Shown here: one piece after another, positions 1-9,033 of the stretch
Layout of the letters: each line of letters starts with the position of its first letter
Numbering within the stretch: position 1 is the stretch's first letter
Origin: Muribaculum sp.
GTDB lineage: Bacteria > Bacillota > Clostridia > Lachnospirales > Lachnospiraceae
Direction: 5' to 3'
DNA: 64,000 bases
NCBI GenBank assembly: GCA_023663505.1
Contig: JAMPHH010000008.1
Span: 1-64,000, forward strand
The notes under the pieces: model-generated
Database searches by the model: none
What the model was told of the DNA's origin: nothing
Seen by the model: only the letters and a program-made list of their open reading frames with translations
Program-made: the position numbers and the translations under genes

Positions 1-108
1 CTTCTGCCAGAAAATCTTTTTTATTTTCCTCTTGACATATCACCAAATTGCTTTCTTTGAAAGTCAAAACAAAAAAAAAAAGAACCGCTGCTATACGGCT
101 CCCTAAAA

Positions 109-1854
109 TTATTCAAAAGCATCTCTATTAAGTTTATAGGCTATGTAAGCGTCCATCATTGCCGCCACCGTATCGATCTTCTGGTCTCCACGTTTCTTAT
201 AAAGTTTCCGGTTCCCATTTGTATCTTCGAGAGTAATACAATTACCCATACAGAAAGTCATCACTTGTTCGTCAAACAAAAGCAGACGCTCCTCGGAAAG
301 TTTCTTTAACTCTCCCAATGGAACAGATTCTGTCTTTGCCCCCTGTATAACTTTCTCTATGCCAAACGGTCCGTTCTCCGAAGACCAACGCTCTACAAAC
401 TCTTTAGCATTGTACGGGTCATATCCGAAACATCTGACATCATACCCGCATTTGACAATGTATTCGTCAAGATCTTCATAGACCAGCATCATATCCAGAA
501 CTGTCCCCTGCATGACAATGACGCTTCCTTCTTTTATGAACTGGTCATACTTAATCCGTAATGCCGCAGGAAGTTTCATAAGAGTAAGTTCCGAAATATA
601 AGCCCTGGTCTTAACACCGAATGCACCACCGGAAAGAGGAAACAGAAACGTAAATGCACAAAAGTCATCGCCTCGTGATAGGTCTCCACCCATGGAACAC
701 GGCATCTGCCAGTATTCTCTTTTGCGATGCGGAAGCGTTTCTTCATACGTGAAGTAATAGGTATAACCTTCCATCGGTAATCCGAAACGTTTTGCAAGAA
801 TATCGTTTCTTGCGGCAGGAGCATTCTCCGCTCTTTCCACGTCTCTTTGGTAAGTATCATAGCTTACCGTCTTGCCGAGGTTCGGATTGGCTTTTAACCA
901 CATCTCCGGCTGTCCTACCTCATCAACGGAATCCAGCTTATACCACCAGATGGACGTATGGATATCGCGATACTCTCCCTTAAGGATTTTCATCAGCTCC
1001 ATTTTGATTGTATCACCGCTTCCGTTTCGGACAGTGCCTTCGGAGCTTACGGCAACGATAAGCCAGTCATCGACTTTAGATGCACCCTGTTCGATTGCGC
1101 CAACAACATCCTCCCTTACATCACCGGAAAGCCATTCATCAATCGTTGCGGATTTTGGTCTCATCCCCTGAAGCTTGTCAATGGACATCGGGCGTATTTC
1201 AAGCAAAGAGCCGGTAAGGAAATTCTCAATACCTTTCTTGGTCGATGCGAGCTTCACACGATTTGCTTTTGAGCCAGTCGTGTTTTGTAACGAACCCTCA
1301 GTGAGAAACGCAAACAGAGGACCCCTTGACCGGGTAATGGATGTCCGTATAGGCGACATGACCTCTTCCGCCTGCTTCATAGTCGGAGCCGTCGTCATCT
1401 GGTATGTTGTCGAAGTATCTATGTTAAGGAAATAACTCTGGATACAAGACTCATACAGGGATTTGGAAGCGCCTCGTCCAACGATCAGATACTGCTTGTT
1501 GACCAGTCTCTTCTTTATCCATTTATTAACGTAATGACCACCATGCCCATCTTCATTCGGTTCGTATACACTCCGTTCCTCGAAGTAATACCAGCCAAAA
1601 ATTTCTTCTGCCCATACCTTAAATGTATCAAGAAGAACTAGGTCCGAACCATCGGTCAGAGTCAGTTCTCCTTCACAATAACGAATCCACCCTTCAACAG
1701 CCTCATCGTCATAGTAAACTCCCGGATCAGCAATCAGCTCATCAATCCGGTTCATCTCCATCTCGATTTCCCTGCAAACAGGTATCTCGCCCCTGATTAC
1801 GGCATCCCGAAACATGCCGTAGTATTTCGGAACGGCAGTATTCGATAACGCCAT
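109..1854 (-). CDS. terL: Phage terminase large subunit
   Basis: 581-residue packaging motor that translocates DNA into the prohead and cuts it. A Walker A-like P-loop (VGRGASKS, near residue 125) and a Walker B-like stretch (SATIDEW, near residue 237) form the ATPase. The C-terminal half has an acidic RNase H-like nuclease pattern beginning GGDLSRGDD. Length is normal for TerL. It lies downstream of the TerS and HNH genes on the same strand, the usual order. It ends at the left window edge, followed by a hairpin (84-105) and U-run on the minus strand; portal and capsid genes are presumably beyond the edge. Confidence 0.92.
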   Translation of the reverse strand: MALSNTAVPKYYGMFRDAVIRGEIPVCREIEMEMNRIDELIADPGVYYDDEAVEGWIRYCEGELTLTDGSDLVLLDTFKVWAEEIFGWYYFEERSVYEPNEDGHGGHYVNKWIKKRLVNKQYLIVGRGASKSLYESCIQSYFLNIDTSTTYQMTTAPTMKQAEEVMSPIRTSITRSRGPLFAFLTEGSLQNTTGSKANRVKLASTKKGIENFLTGSLLEIRPMSIDKLQGMRPKSATIDEWLSGDVREDVVGAIEQGASKVDDWLIVAVSSEGTVRNGSGDTIKMELMKILKGEYRDIHTSIWWYKLDSVDEVGQPEMWLKANPNLGKTVSYDTYQRDVERAENAPAARNDILAKRFGLPMEGYTYYFTYEETLPHRKREYWQMPCSMGGDLSRGDDFCAFTFLFPLSGGAFGVKTRAYISELTLMKLPAALRIKYDQFIKEGSVIVMQGTVLDMMLVYEDLDEYIVKCGYDVRCFGYDPYNAKEFVERWSSENGPFGIEKVIQGAKTESVPLGELKKLSEERLLLFDEQVMTFCMGNCITLEDTNGNRKLYKKRGDQKIDTVAAMMDAYIAYKLNRDAFE

Positions 1855-1868
1855 AAACTTATTCTCCT

Positions 1869-2411
1869 TTAATCGCTATTTGTCTTCCAAAACTTCCCTA
1901 TTTTCTTATTGTCATTGGCCTGGAAAATTCTGGTTGACTCATCTTCCCCGACAGCTTTATCAAGTGCACGCTTAGCCTGATTCAAGACAGCCCCGGTTAT
2001 GATAGCCTTTGTTGCTTTCTTAGGAGCTTCTCTGATGCTTTCCTTTACTCCTTCTTTAATGCCGGTGGACGCTTCCTTAACAGCAGTCTTAACATAAGAT
2101 TTTCCTTTCTCGACAGCTTTCTGTGAAATTTCTTTCACTTTGATATCCTGCACCTTATGTATCACGCTTGCTATTTTTTCAGGATGCTTCGCCGCATATA
2201 CTGTTCCAGCCGCAACAGTAGCTGTCATAATCGTGGCTGCCGCAACCTTTTTTACGAGGTTGGTGTTTTTTTCTCGTTGCTCTGTCTCGGTATCTGTATT
2301 TGCTTTATGGCGTCTTCCAGCCGCAGTCAAAGTGCCGTCTTTGTTTTGATAACGACGAACACCCCATTTCTGACCAAGAACGCCATGATGATAAAGTTCG
2401 CTATTAACCAT
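1869..2411 (-). CDS. Phage structural-type protein with YHHGVLGQKWGVRRYQ motif
   Basis: 180 residues from the ATG at 2411, which has AAGGAGG just upstream. The N-terminal YHHGVLGQKWGVRRYQNKDG signature recurs in Firmicutes phage head-region proteins. A hydrophobic segment (VAAATIMTATVAAGTVYAA) and a Lys/Ala-rich helical tail follow. It sits between terL and a connector-like gene, so a virion or assembly role is likely, but the biochemical function is unknown. A longer in-frame start at 2465 would overlap the upstream gene and lacks a ribosome site. Confidence 0.7.
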   Translation of the reverse strand: MVNSELYHHGVLGQKWGVRRYQNKDGTLTAAGRRHKANTDTETEQREKNTNLVKKVAAATIMTATVAAGTVYAAKHPEKIASVIHKVQDIKVKEISQKAVEKGKSYVKTAVKEASTGIKEGVKESIREAPKKATKAIITGAVLNQAKRALDKAVGEDESTRIFQANDNKKIGKFWKTNSD

Positions 2412-2425
2412 TTTGATTCCCTCCT

Positions 2426-2767
2426 TTATTGGTTCGATGGATCGACAGCAACATTGAGCCGCCACTCAAATTCTTTAGCCATCTGATTCATTGCTTCCAT
2501 AACAGCAGAGCTGAGCGGCGGATCGAAAAGGAGCTTGACCTTCAAATGCATGTAGCTCTTTACCATCTCGATTCCACTATCTTCGTCAATGAAGTCACGC
2601 CATTTCGCCTCTTTGTCTTCAATCGAAAAGCCATTGGAAGGACCAACACCAAGCTGGGTCAAAATTGAAAACACAGAGTTGATATGCATGATAATGTCAG
2701 CATCGAAATGCTCATACTCTTCTGCGATTCCGAGGAGTTTCTTTATTGATGTCAGTATGCTTTCCAT
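2426..2767 (-). CDS. Phage head-tail connector-like protein
   Basis: 113 residues, with the pattern of small head-tail connector proteins found beside terminase genes: an N-terminal helix, a central MHINSVFSILTQLGVGP stretch, and MVKSYMHLKVKLLFDPP before a C-terminal EFEWRLNVAVD. These blocks are typical of the gp6-like DNA-packaging/connector family. It would seat on the portal at the capsid exit. Family assignment is from remembered similarity, not a search. Confidence 0.65.
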   Translation of the reverse strand: MESILTSIKKLLGIAEEYEHFDADIIMHINSVFSILTQLGVGPSNGFSIEDKEAKWRDFIDEDSGIEMVKSYMHLKVKLLFDPPLSSAVMEAMNQMAKEFEWRLNVAVDPSNQ

Positions 2768-2781
2768 ATAGCCCTTCTCCT

Positions 2782-3024
2782 TTACTCTGCAACTTCAATA
2801 AACTGCTTCATGCAAAATCCCTCGAATCCCGAAGCCGCGCAGACATTGTAGAAGTCATCTGTGGAGTCACTTTCATCGATCATCACCTCTGCTCCTGCGG
2901 GAATGGTGCCAAGAATCTCGGCATCTGCATCCGGATCTTTACGGACATTAAGCTTCGTGCAGCGAACCACACGTCCGATAACCGGCTCGCCACTTTTCAT
3001 ATGAGCAATGTTATTGTTTTTCAT
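2782..3024 (-). CDS. Small SH3-domain phage protein
   Basis: 80 residues from the ATG at 3024 (GGAGG 10 bases upstream). Residues 20-75 match a bacterial SH3 fold: TKLNVRKDPDADAEILGTIP, then EVMIDE and a closing FEGFCMKQFIEV. Such domains bind cell-wall peptides or mediate virion contacts. Its place among head genes suggests a virion-associated or decoration role. Confidence 0.65.
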   Translation of the reverse strand: MKNNNIAHMKSGEPVIGRVVRCTKLNVRKDPDADAEILGTIPAGAEVMIDESDSTDDFYNVCAASGFEGFCMKQFIEVAE

Positions 3025-3028
3025 TTTC

Positions 3029-3313
3029 TTATTCCTCCGCTCCGTTTCCGTCATCCACTGTCTCCGATCCATTCTCATCATTTTCCGCATCTTTTTTCTC
3101 TTCCAGCTTGATTACGACACTAATGGTCGGCGTGGTGTTTACAAGTTTCGTCACTGTATAGCGCAATACTTCACCGTTCATGATTTCATCTTTAACAGCA
3201 TTGCGCTCATCGTTGGCAAAAACTATCATGTCTTTGTTTTCGCCATCCGCAACAGCATTTACATCGAACTTTGCAGTTCCTTTGTATTTCTCAACTAATT
3301 CAAACAGTTTCAT
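3029..3313 (-). CDS. Hypothetical phage protein, acidic C-terminus
   Basis: 94 residues starting at 3313 behind GAGGAGG. The front is beta-rich (TAKFDVNAVADGENKDMIVF) and the last 25 residues are very acidic (KKDAENDENGSETVDDGNGAEE region). It lies 4 bases from the SH3 gene and is probably cotranscribed with it. Function not recognised. Confidence 0.6.
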   Translation of the reverse strand: MKLFELVEKYKGTAKFDVNAVADGENKDMIVFANDERNAVKDEIMNGEVLRYTVTKLVNTTPTISVVIKLEEKKDAENDENGSETVDDGNGAEE

Positions 3314-3357
3314 GTTATGCCTCCTCGTATAATATTTTTGATCACTTTGAAATCCGT

Positions 3358-3771
3358 TCAATGCCGCCAAGGGCATGTATCATTTTTTGTTCTTTCAATC
3401 AGGGGTCTGCTTAGAAGTTTCTCATCGCCATAGTGAATAGCGTTATGTGTGGTGTGCTTTGTGCAGATAACATTATTCGGATCGAACACACATGGATTGT
3501 TGTTGACAATATCCTCATAGGTTATTGGATTGATGTGATGAATGATAATAGAACCAAAGATTTGAAATCCCTCAACGCCCAAGTCACATCCATTGTCACG
3601 AACAATAATCTCATTACGAAATTTCTGCCACTCGTTTGAATGGTAAAATTCCTGGTTGAGCCACCTCTTGAAACCGAACGTTTCCTCCCCGACAGTTCCA
3701 AAAAGACGGAGGTACTGATAACGTTCTTCAAAAGTCGGTATTCGGATAAGCTCTGAATATGTTTTAATCAT
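3358..3771 (-). CDS. HNH endonuclease
   Basis: 137 residues. The core IIIHHINPITYEDI followed by NVICTKHTTHNAIHYG is an HNH beta-beta-alpha-metal site with the paired histidines and asparagine in order. HNH proteins beside TerS/TerL assist specific cleavage of packaged DNA in many phages. ATG at 3771 is preferred; the extra three codons from a TTG at 3780 would lie inside the end of terS. It overlaps terS by 8 bases, consistent with coupled translation. Confidence 0.85.
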   Translation of the reverse strand: MIKTYSELIRIPTFEERYQYLRLFGTVGEETFGFKRWLNQEFYHSNEWQKFRNEIIVRDNGCDLGVEGFQIFGSIIIHHINPITYEDIVNNNPCVFDPNNVICTKHTTHNAIHYGDEKLLSRPLIERTKNDTCPWRH

Positions 3772-4105
3772 CAGGCTCAAAGTCTCCTTGACCGCTATAA
3801 CTCCGAAATGCTTTCATCGCCTCGCCATACATTTCTTCAATCCTCTTTGCAGATTGCAGCGATTGTGTTTTTGCTTCTATCAAATCCTTCTGCCTTTCGA
3901 GAATCTCTTTTTCAATCCGTTCTTTTGTTGACCCCAATTTCAGATAATGCGTTATGACCTGAGAAGAAGCAGTACCTTCCAACAACTGTCTCTCAGCAAG
4001 GTCAATAGCCAAAGATATCATTTGATTCTCTCTAGCCTCCGGTGATAAAGCCGGTCGCATTCTTCTCGAAGAATCAGAAGAGCTCGCAGCCTTGGCTTTA
4101 CCCAT
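3764..4105 (-). CDS. terS: Phage terminase small subunit-like protein
   Basis: 113 residues behind AGAGGAGG. Basic, flexible N-terminus (GKAKAASSSDSSRRMRP), then helices around MISLAIDLAERQLLEGTASS and KERIEKEILERQKDL, as in small terminases that recognise the packaging start site and form a ring. Position next to HNH and before terL supports the call; sequence alone is moderately diagnostic. The 625 bases upstream are non-coding. Confidence 0.7.
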   Translation of the reverse strand: MGKAKAASSSDSSRRMRPALSPEARENQMISLAIDLAERQLLEGTASSQVITHYLKLGSTKERIEKEILERQKDLIEAKTQSLQSAKRIEEMYGEAMKAFRSYSGQGDFEPDD

Positions 4106-4730
4106 CCTTGCCGCCTCCTCTCGTTAAGAAGTTATGTAGTTTCTTTTTACTCTCTGGAAGTTTTGTCATGGTTTTGGTAATGTATTGTGCGGCTTTTGAA
4201 GGAACTCCCAAGACCAGTTCTTATTCAATCCGAAAGGAGAAAACCGAAAGGAAAGAATATCCACAGCCGCAGTAGAAGACATAGCCCTGGAAGCTCCTTC
4301 AAGAGTCGCACAAAAAACAAAGACCAACCCCAAAATATACCCCCGGAGAATTTTTAAAGACCGCCGCGATGAAGGAGGGGGTGTCAATTTGGCGACCCTC
4401 CCCCTATGCCTTTGAAATCCGGTAAGGCATCGTGGCAGTCTCAAAAATTTTTGTGGTAAAACTATTTTTTTGTTGATTTTTGTCAGAAAATTTAATTTTC
4501 TAAGTGACAGAAACTTTCTTTTTATGCTTTTAACAACGATTCAAACTTGGCAAGCCACAAAACAGGATACCAAACTCAATCTTTGCTAATAGCAGGAAAA
4601 CAAATGAAACAAATCAAACATTCTTTTCCAGCAAAGCACACGAAACAAACCAAATGAAAGTTTCCTATTAAACCATTTGTTACCAACCGAAAAATCGGAG
4701 GAAGCCTTACAGTCAACGAAACAGTTAATG
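4106..4730. other. Long non-coding gap upstream of terS (possible cos/pac or late promoter)
   Basis: The only gap above 400 bases in the left 10 kb. Holds an AT-rich right half and a G/C-rich imperfect palindrome near 4371-4405 (GGAGGGGGTGTC ... GGCGACCCTCCCCC). Open frames here have no ribosome sites and no family look. Its position between terS and the polymerase-like gene fits a packaging-recognition site or a late promoter region; this is inference only. Confidence 0.4.
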
Positions 4731-4979
4731 CTAAACAGTTACAGCTTTTTCTCTAACCTTTCGATAAATGTTCCTGAAATCGTACTTTATTATTTCATCG
4801 ATTGCTCTTTCTTCTTCACGATTATTCTCTTCATCAGAGAGTTCATCAGAAGTTCGGGCAATCCTTCCAAGATACGACACTGAATGATACCCTTTCTCCT
4901 CATCGAACAGAAACCAAGAAGTGAACTGTTCAAATGGATCATAAGGATTGTCAACTGTCGTTAATCTAACTCTACCCAT
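4731..4979 (-). CDS. Conserved small phage protein
   Basis: 82 residues: PYDPFEQFTSWFLFDEEKGY, then SYLGRIARTSDELSDEENN and an Asp/Glu-rich helix. This layout recurs in Firmicutes phages, always small and of unknown function. It follows the polymerase-like gene by 19 bases and is probably cotranscribed with it. Confidence 0.65.
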   Translation of the reverse strand: MGRVRLTTVDNPYDPFEQFTSWFLFDEEKGYHSVSYLGRIARTSDELSDEENNREEERAIDEIIKYDFRNIYRKVREKAVTV

Positions 4980-4998
4980 GAGTCCTTATTCACTCCTT

Positions 4999-7878
4999 TC
5001 ATTTCAAGTATTTGGATACTGTAGAGGATGATACACCGACAGCCTGGGCTATCTCTGCGATACTGTAATTACCAGATGCCTGCATTGCCTCAATCTTGTT
5101 GACCTTAGCTGGGCTAAGAGTTGATGTGGTGCGGGGTGTTGCATACTGACGAACCTCATCAATGTCAGCATTGTTAAGAATCTTTAGAAGTTGGCTCTCA
5201 CTGATAGCTCCTGCCTGTATAGCCTCCCATCTCTTTTCATCAAGGGATACCTTAACCCTTTCTGCACCCATCTGGATACGGGCTTCTGTAAGTGCCTGCT
5301 GACTGGCTTTCTTTATCTCTTTGGTTGTCATGTCAGGGTTCGCCTTTTTCATGGCAGCTACCTTAGAGTTCGCAATAATCTGTGCCTGAGTCTCCTTAGG
5401 CGCATTGCGGAGGGCTATGTTTAAATCAGCAAGCATACCGTCCACCTCTTCCTTATAGGTGGCTTTGGCTGAAGCAGAGTAGGCTATCTTCCCAGTATTG
5501 ATAATCTCAAGACGGGCTTTGTTGGCAAGGTCCTTTCTCTGGTTAGCATACTCGGCATACGCCCTTTCCTGGGGGGTATCCGCATCAGAGATAAGGAGAC
5601 GGGCATCGTCAGTTTCTGCCATCTTTGTACTCTTTTGTGTCCTTACCTTAACCTTACCATTCTTGTCGGTGTATTCTTCGGTTACAGAATTCCAGATAAG
5701 AGACCCCTCTGGTTTGCTTGGGTCATACCAATCTTTACCTTTCTGATTTACTTTAGGGCTTCCCTTACGTTTAAGAACCTCCTGCTGGGACTTCGACCTC
5801 GAAATCAAAGTTGCTGCGCCTTCATGATAACGACCATTTGCATCCGTTGTTCCCTGATAAGTCTTCTTCAGATAGGCTATGTCATTGTCCTTTTCGCTCT
5901 GTTTGTAATCCAAACCATGTTTCTCTGCATCGATTACAACCATACTGTGACGGACAGCTTTCGCAAGCTCATCTTCTTTAGCGCCCCTCAGAGTCATGTC
6001 TGTAATCAAATTAGAAATGATACCCATTTCAGTCTGGGTATTCTTCATAGGTTTGAACTCTCTTCCGTTGCGATAGTAGTGAACGGTTCCGTCAGGATCG
6101 GTCTTCGTAGCATCGTGTCCGTACTCAAGCTTACCGTCAAATCCCTCCAATCCCTTTAATGGTGGAGTGGAAGTAATCTTCACACCCTTACCAGTAGGAA
6201 CAATCATCACGGTATCGCCATCAAAATCTGCTCCGGAAAGTCTCTCCGCAACTTTACTGTTGATACCAACGGCATCTTTCGCAAGACCGAGTTTGCTCTT
6301 TGCTTCCGCCTGCTTATTATTCACAGTAAGTACAGGGATTTCAAAAGTCCCTCCATGCGGAAACCTTATAAGAGCCACCTTTTCTCCGTTCTCGTAACCC
6401 GGTGCATACACCTCATCATCTTTCATCGAAGTGATTGGCAGAATGACTTTGTATTTCTGTCTCGGAAGAGATGCCGCTTTAAGATGTACTGCTGCCGCAT
6501 CGCAATCATCGGCAAAAGACTGCAACAAAACTTTCTTTACCGTTGGATTTGTCAAGGAACAAATCTCATCATACTCTGCCTGAGCGTCAGCCATTGTCAA
6601 ACTCAACTGGTTCTTTATGAGCTTCAAGCTCTGCTTAGAAAGGAATTGCGACGGCAATTTGTCATCCCAATCGCTCCAATCTCCTTCTTCTGCCCGCTTG
6701 TTAATTAAAGACAGTGACTGTTTCTTGCCAGTCTTTGGATCTGTAAACTCGCCATTCGGGTCATCATAAAAACTCTGCCCGCCGTGTTCCTTAATCAGAG
6801 AACCGAACGGATTATTGGGGTCTTTTTTGATTGTTTTCAGAACAGTGTTGTCTTTTGGACCGCAGACCGGAGTTCCTTCTTTCTTGTTTGTGTTAAAACG
6901 AATGTCAACACCATCCGGCAGGTCATCAGCATACATCGCCATGCCTTTCAAATAGTGTGTTCCATCAACAAGAATCCTTACCTGCGCATAATGAGCATCT
7001 CCGAGAGACAAATCATCTACACCTCTACGAATTTCAATAACTCCGTCTTTCTTTGTTCCGCCCTGTTCAGCATAAACAACCTGGATTCTATCAGAATTCA
7101 TACTTGCCGGATAGTGGAAGCCCTTCTGAAAACTGTCACCGCCATCATAAGAAATACTGTCACAAACTTCTTCCAATGGATGAACCTTGTCAAAATCATA
7201 GATTGCGCTGGATACTTTCGTGACTTTCTCATGAACTTCACCGTTTTTGTCTGTATAGGTTCTGGTGATTTCTTTGTAAGGCGTATCCGGAGGGCAAAGA
7301 ACTCTGATATTTGTCTGCTGCCCCTTGTTTGTTACCTGAGGAACACCACCACCGAAATGGTTATAGCCTTCAAGCTCCAAAATATAAAGAGCCTCTTCGA
7401 GCTTTTCTCGTGAGACTCCTAAGTATCGTTCTGTTCCGGCACTGATTGCGATCATACCGTGTTCATCAACCTGCCGTTTCAGATTTTCAGCAGTTACTTT
7501 GGCCTGATTCATACGGGCTTCAGAATCTGAGTTTAAAAGGGAACGAATAGAGGACTCGCTATTGTACCCCATCATTCTCGCAATCTCGCTCGGATTGTAA
7601 CCATCAGATTGAAGCGCTTTCGCTCTCTCAACTTCTAACGCCCTTCTTTCATCTTTGGCTAAAGACCGCTGTGTCCGGAACTGGGTTGTGGTCAAACCCA
7701 TAGCTTTGGCAATTTCTGTGTCGCTGAGTCCCTGTCCTTTCAGTTCATCAACGCGGCTTAGAAAATCGCCATTTCTCTGATACGGATTTTCCCCGCTTCC
7801 CCAGGGGTAACGTCCAGAATGTCGTGGTGTTCCGTAGTGCATTAGAATATCTTTCATTTCTTCCGCAACCTGGTTCAT
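4999..7878 (-). CDS. Putative two-barrel (DFDGD-type) phage RNA polymerase with HTH domains
   Basis: 959 residues. At residues 547-560, RLSGADFDGDTVMIVP matches the metal-binding NADFDGD loop of the RNA polymerase beta-prime subunit and the equivalent loop of single-chain polymerases such as SPbeta YonO and crAss-like phage enzymes. About 45 residues earlier, VALIRFPHGG then PVLTV resembles the R-x-P segment that precedes this loop in those families. Residues 50-115 hold two resolvase-like helix-turn-helix units (LSDTEIAKAMGLTTTQFRTQ; YNPSEIARMMGYNSESSIRS) and the last 25 residues a third (YSIAEIAQAVGVSSSTVSKY). It lies just upstream of the packaging genes, suiting a late-gene transcriptase. 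Polymerase activity is inferred from the motif; a non-catalytic barrel protein remains possible. Confidence 0.6.
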   Translation of the reverse strand: MNQVAEEMKDILMHYGTPRHSGRYPWGSGENPYQRNGDFLSRVDELKGQGLSDTEIAKAMGLTTTQFRTQRSLAKDERRALEVERAKALQSDGYNPSEIARMMGYNSESSIRSLLNSDSEARMNQAKVTAENLKRQVDEHGMIAISAGTERYLGVSREKLEEALYILELEGYNHFGGGVPQVTNKGQQTNIRVLCPPDTPYKEITRTYTDKNGEVHEKVTKVSSAIYDFDKVHPLEEVCDSISYDGGDSFQKGFHYPASMNSDRIQVVYAEQGGTKKDGVIEIRRGVDDLSLGDAHYAQVRILVDGTHYLKGMAMYADDLPDGVDIRFNTNKKEGTPVCGPKDNTVLKTIKKDPNNPFGSLIKEHGGQSFYDDPNGEFTDPKTGKKQSLSLINKRAEEGDWSDWDDKLPSQFLSKQSLKLIKNQLSLTMADAQAEYDEICSLTNPTVKKVLLQSFADDCDAAAVHLKAASLPRQKYKVILPITSMKDDEVYAPGYENGEKVALIRFPHGGTFEIPVLTVNNKQAEAKSKLGLAKDAVGINSKVAERLSGADFDGDTVMIVPTGKGVKITSTPPLKGLEGFDGKLEYGHDATKTDPDGTVHYYRNGREFKPMKNTQTEMGIISNLITDMTLRGAKEDELAKAVRHSMVVIDAEKHGLDYKQSEKDNDIAYLKKTYQGTTDANGRYHEGAATLISRSKSQQEVLKRKGSPKVNQKGKDWYDPSKPEGSLIWNSVTEEYTDKNGKVKVRTQKSTKMAETDDARLLISDADTPQERAYAEYANQRKDLANKARLEIINTGKIAYSASAKATYKEEVDGMLADLNIALRNAPKETQAQIIANSKVAAMKKANPDMTTKEIKKASQQALTEARIQMGAERVKVSLDEKRWEAIQAGAISESQLLKILNNADIDEVRQYATPRTTSTLSPAKVNKIEAMQASGNYSIAEIAQAVGVSSSTVSKYLK

Positions 7879-7881
7879 GGC

Positions 7882-8439
7882 TTACCCCTCCTGTTCTTTT
7901 ACTTTTTTGATAACTTTGTCAAAAGTGACAATCTTGTCCATAATTGGGACAATTTCATCGGTTCCCGGCTCGTGAATCTCAATCTCATTGTTCTGATACA
8001 GACACAGCACAATGTCAATCTCTGCCGGCTTCACTTTATATTCCAAACAAAAAAGAGCAGCATAGATCATAAGCTGCTCAATGTGGGCTTTAATAGTCCC
8101 AGTTTTCAAATCATGGATTCTCAGCAATCCGTTCCGGAATGAGATAGCATCTGCTGTTCCGAAACAGTTCTCCGAATAGTATAAAATCTGCTCAGGAGTC
8201 ATCTTGTAACCGATGGCATCATTCACATACATATTCAAAGTTTTCTGTGACTTCGGAAGTTTCTGCCCAAGCCTGATACACTGAGCCGCAAACTCGTGAA
8301 GCACAGTCCCTTTTTGGGTTGCTAAGAATTTTACATACGACTCAGCTACTTTGTTTTCGTCGTAGTTGATCCAATGGTACTTGCTTGCCCCAAGAAAAGC
8401 ATGTTGCCCTTCAAGAATTGAATGATTGTTGAAGTTCAT
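7882..8439 (-). CDS. PD-(D/E)XK family nuclease (Cas4/RecB-like)
   Basis: 185 residues. GTADAISFRNGLLRIHDLKTG contains the catalytic Asp and D-x-K pair of RecB/Cas4-type nucleases, with an upstream GTVLHEFAAQCIRLG (His) block. No Cys cluster for an iron-sulfur site is seen. It starts 3 bases upstream of the polymerase-like gene and overlaps the next nuclease gene by 29 bases. Likely acts in phage DNA recombination, end processing or host DNA breakdown. Confidence 0.8.
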   Translation of the reverse strand: MNFNNHSILEGQHAFLGASKYHWINYDENKVAESYVKFLATQKGTVLHEFAAQCIRLGQKLPKSQKTLNMYVNDAIGYKMTPEQILYYSENCFGTADAISFRNGLLRIHDLKTGTIKAHIEQLMIYAALFCLEYKVKPAEIDIVLCLYQNNEIEIHEPGTDEIVPIMDKIVTFDKVIKKVKEQEG

Positions 8440-8701
8440 GTAGCACTTCCTCCTTATTCTCAGGATAGATGAATCTTGAGAAAGACATCTCGTTCATCTT
8501 CTCGACGTAATACGGTTGATTTGCCTGTTTCTTAGAGTTCGCACTTTTTTTACATTCCAAAGAAGCCCATTTGTCTTTATACAGGATGAGCAAATCCGGT
8601 ATACCCTGAATGTGATCCGGGTCAAGCTTAGTCACGATACATCCAGGAAACATCTTTTTAAGTTCCTGAATCAGTTGTGCTTGAAATTTGCTCTCCAACA
8701 T
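8411..8701 (-). CDS. VRR-NUC-like PD-(D/E)XK nuclease
   Basis: 96 residues from the ATG at 8701, behind GGAGG. GIPDLLILYKDKWASLECKK carries the D...E-x-K core of VRR-NUC/Holliday-type small nucleases. Pairing with the Cas4-like nuclease gene suggests a shared processing role. A longer frame to 8782 has no ribosome site and would run into the 28-bp promoter-like element. Confidence 0.8.
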   Translation of the reverse strand: MLESKFQAQLIQELKKMFPGCIVTKLDPDHIQGIPDLLILYKDKWASLECKKSANSKKQANQPYYVEKMNEMSFSRFIYPENKEEVLHELQQSFNS

Positions 8702-8779
8702 AACAGGACCTCCTTTCATTTTGATAAACGCAAAAGAGAAAGAACAAGCATTAAAAATGCCTATTTTAACCTCTCTCCT

Positions 8780-8807
8780 CATAAAAGGGCATGTTTTTTC
8801 TGCGAAC
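8780..8807 (-). promoter_or_regulatory. 28-bp intergenic element, copy 1
   Basis: Plus-strand pattern CATAAAAGG, TGT at offset 12, TGCGAA at offset 21. Lies about 80 bases before the VRR-NUC start and just after a hairpin terminator. See the finding on the element family. Confidence 0.55.
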
Positions 8808-8829
8808 TAAAAAATAGCAAAAGAAAAGA

Positions 8830-8852
8830 GCCGCTGTTACACGACTCTCAAA
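8830..8852 (-). terminator. Hairpin after small membrane gene
   Basis: Minus-strand GAGTCG, loop, CGGCTC followed by a U-rich tract: a short intrinsic terminator of the kind repeated through the phage region. Confidence 0.5.
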
Positions 8853-8876
8853 AATATCAATATTCAATTTTTCTGT

Positions 8877-9008
8877 TTAACTGTTGTTCCTAAGATACCT
8901 TACCAATATCCATATGAGCCAAAGCCCACCGGTTGCGAAAACTAAAATTACATCCAGAATCAATCCGGCCGTACTCCGCTTCTTTCCATTACTCTTCTTT
9001 CTACTCAT
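8877..9008 (-). CDS. Small single-pass membrane protein
   Basis: 43 residues starting MSRKKSNGKKRSTAG, then one hydrophobic span (LILDVILVFATGGLWLIWIL), basic end RYLRNNS. Ribosome site GGAGGACG upstream. Basic N-terminus predicts it stays inside. Function unknown. Confidence 0.6.
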   Translation of the reverse strand: MSRKKSNGKKRSTAGLILDVILVFATGGLWLIWILVRYLRNNS

Positions 9009-9033
9009 CGTCGTCCTCCTTAAACGAAAAATT

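Noticed and set aside
4166..4444. 92-residue open frame in the terS gap
   Set aside because: No ribosome site, no protein-like pattern, overlaps a palindrome; treated as non-coding.
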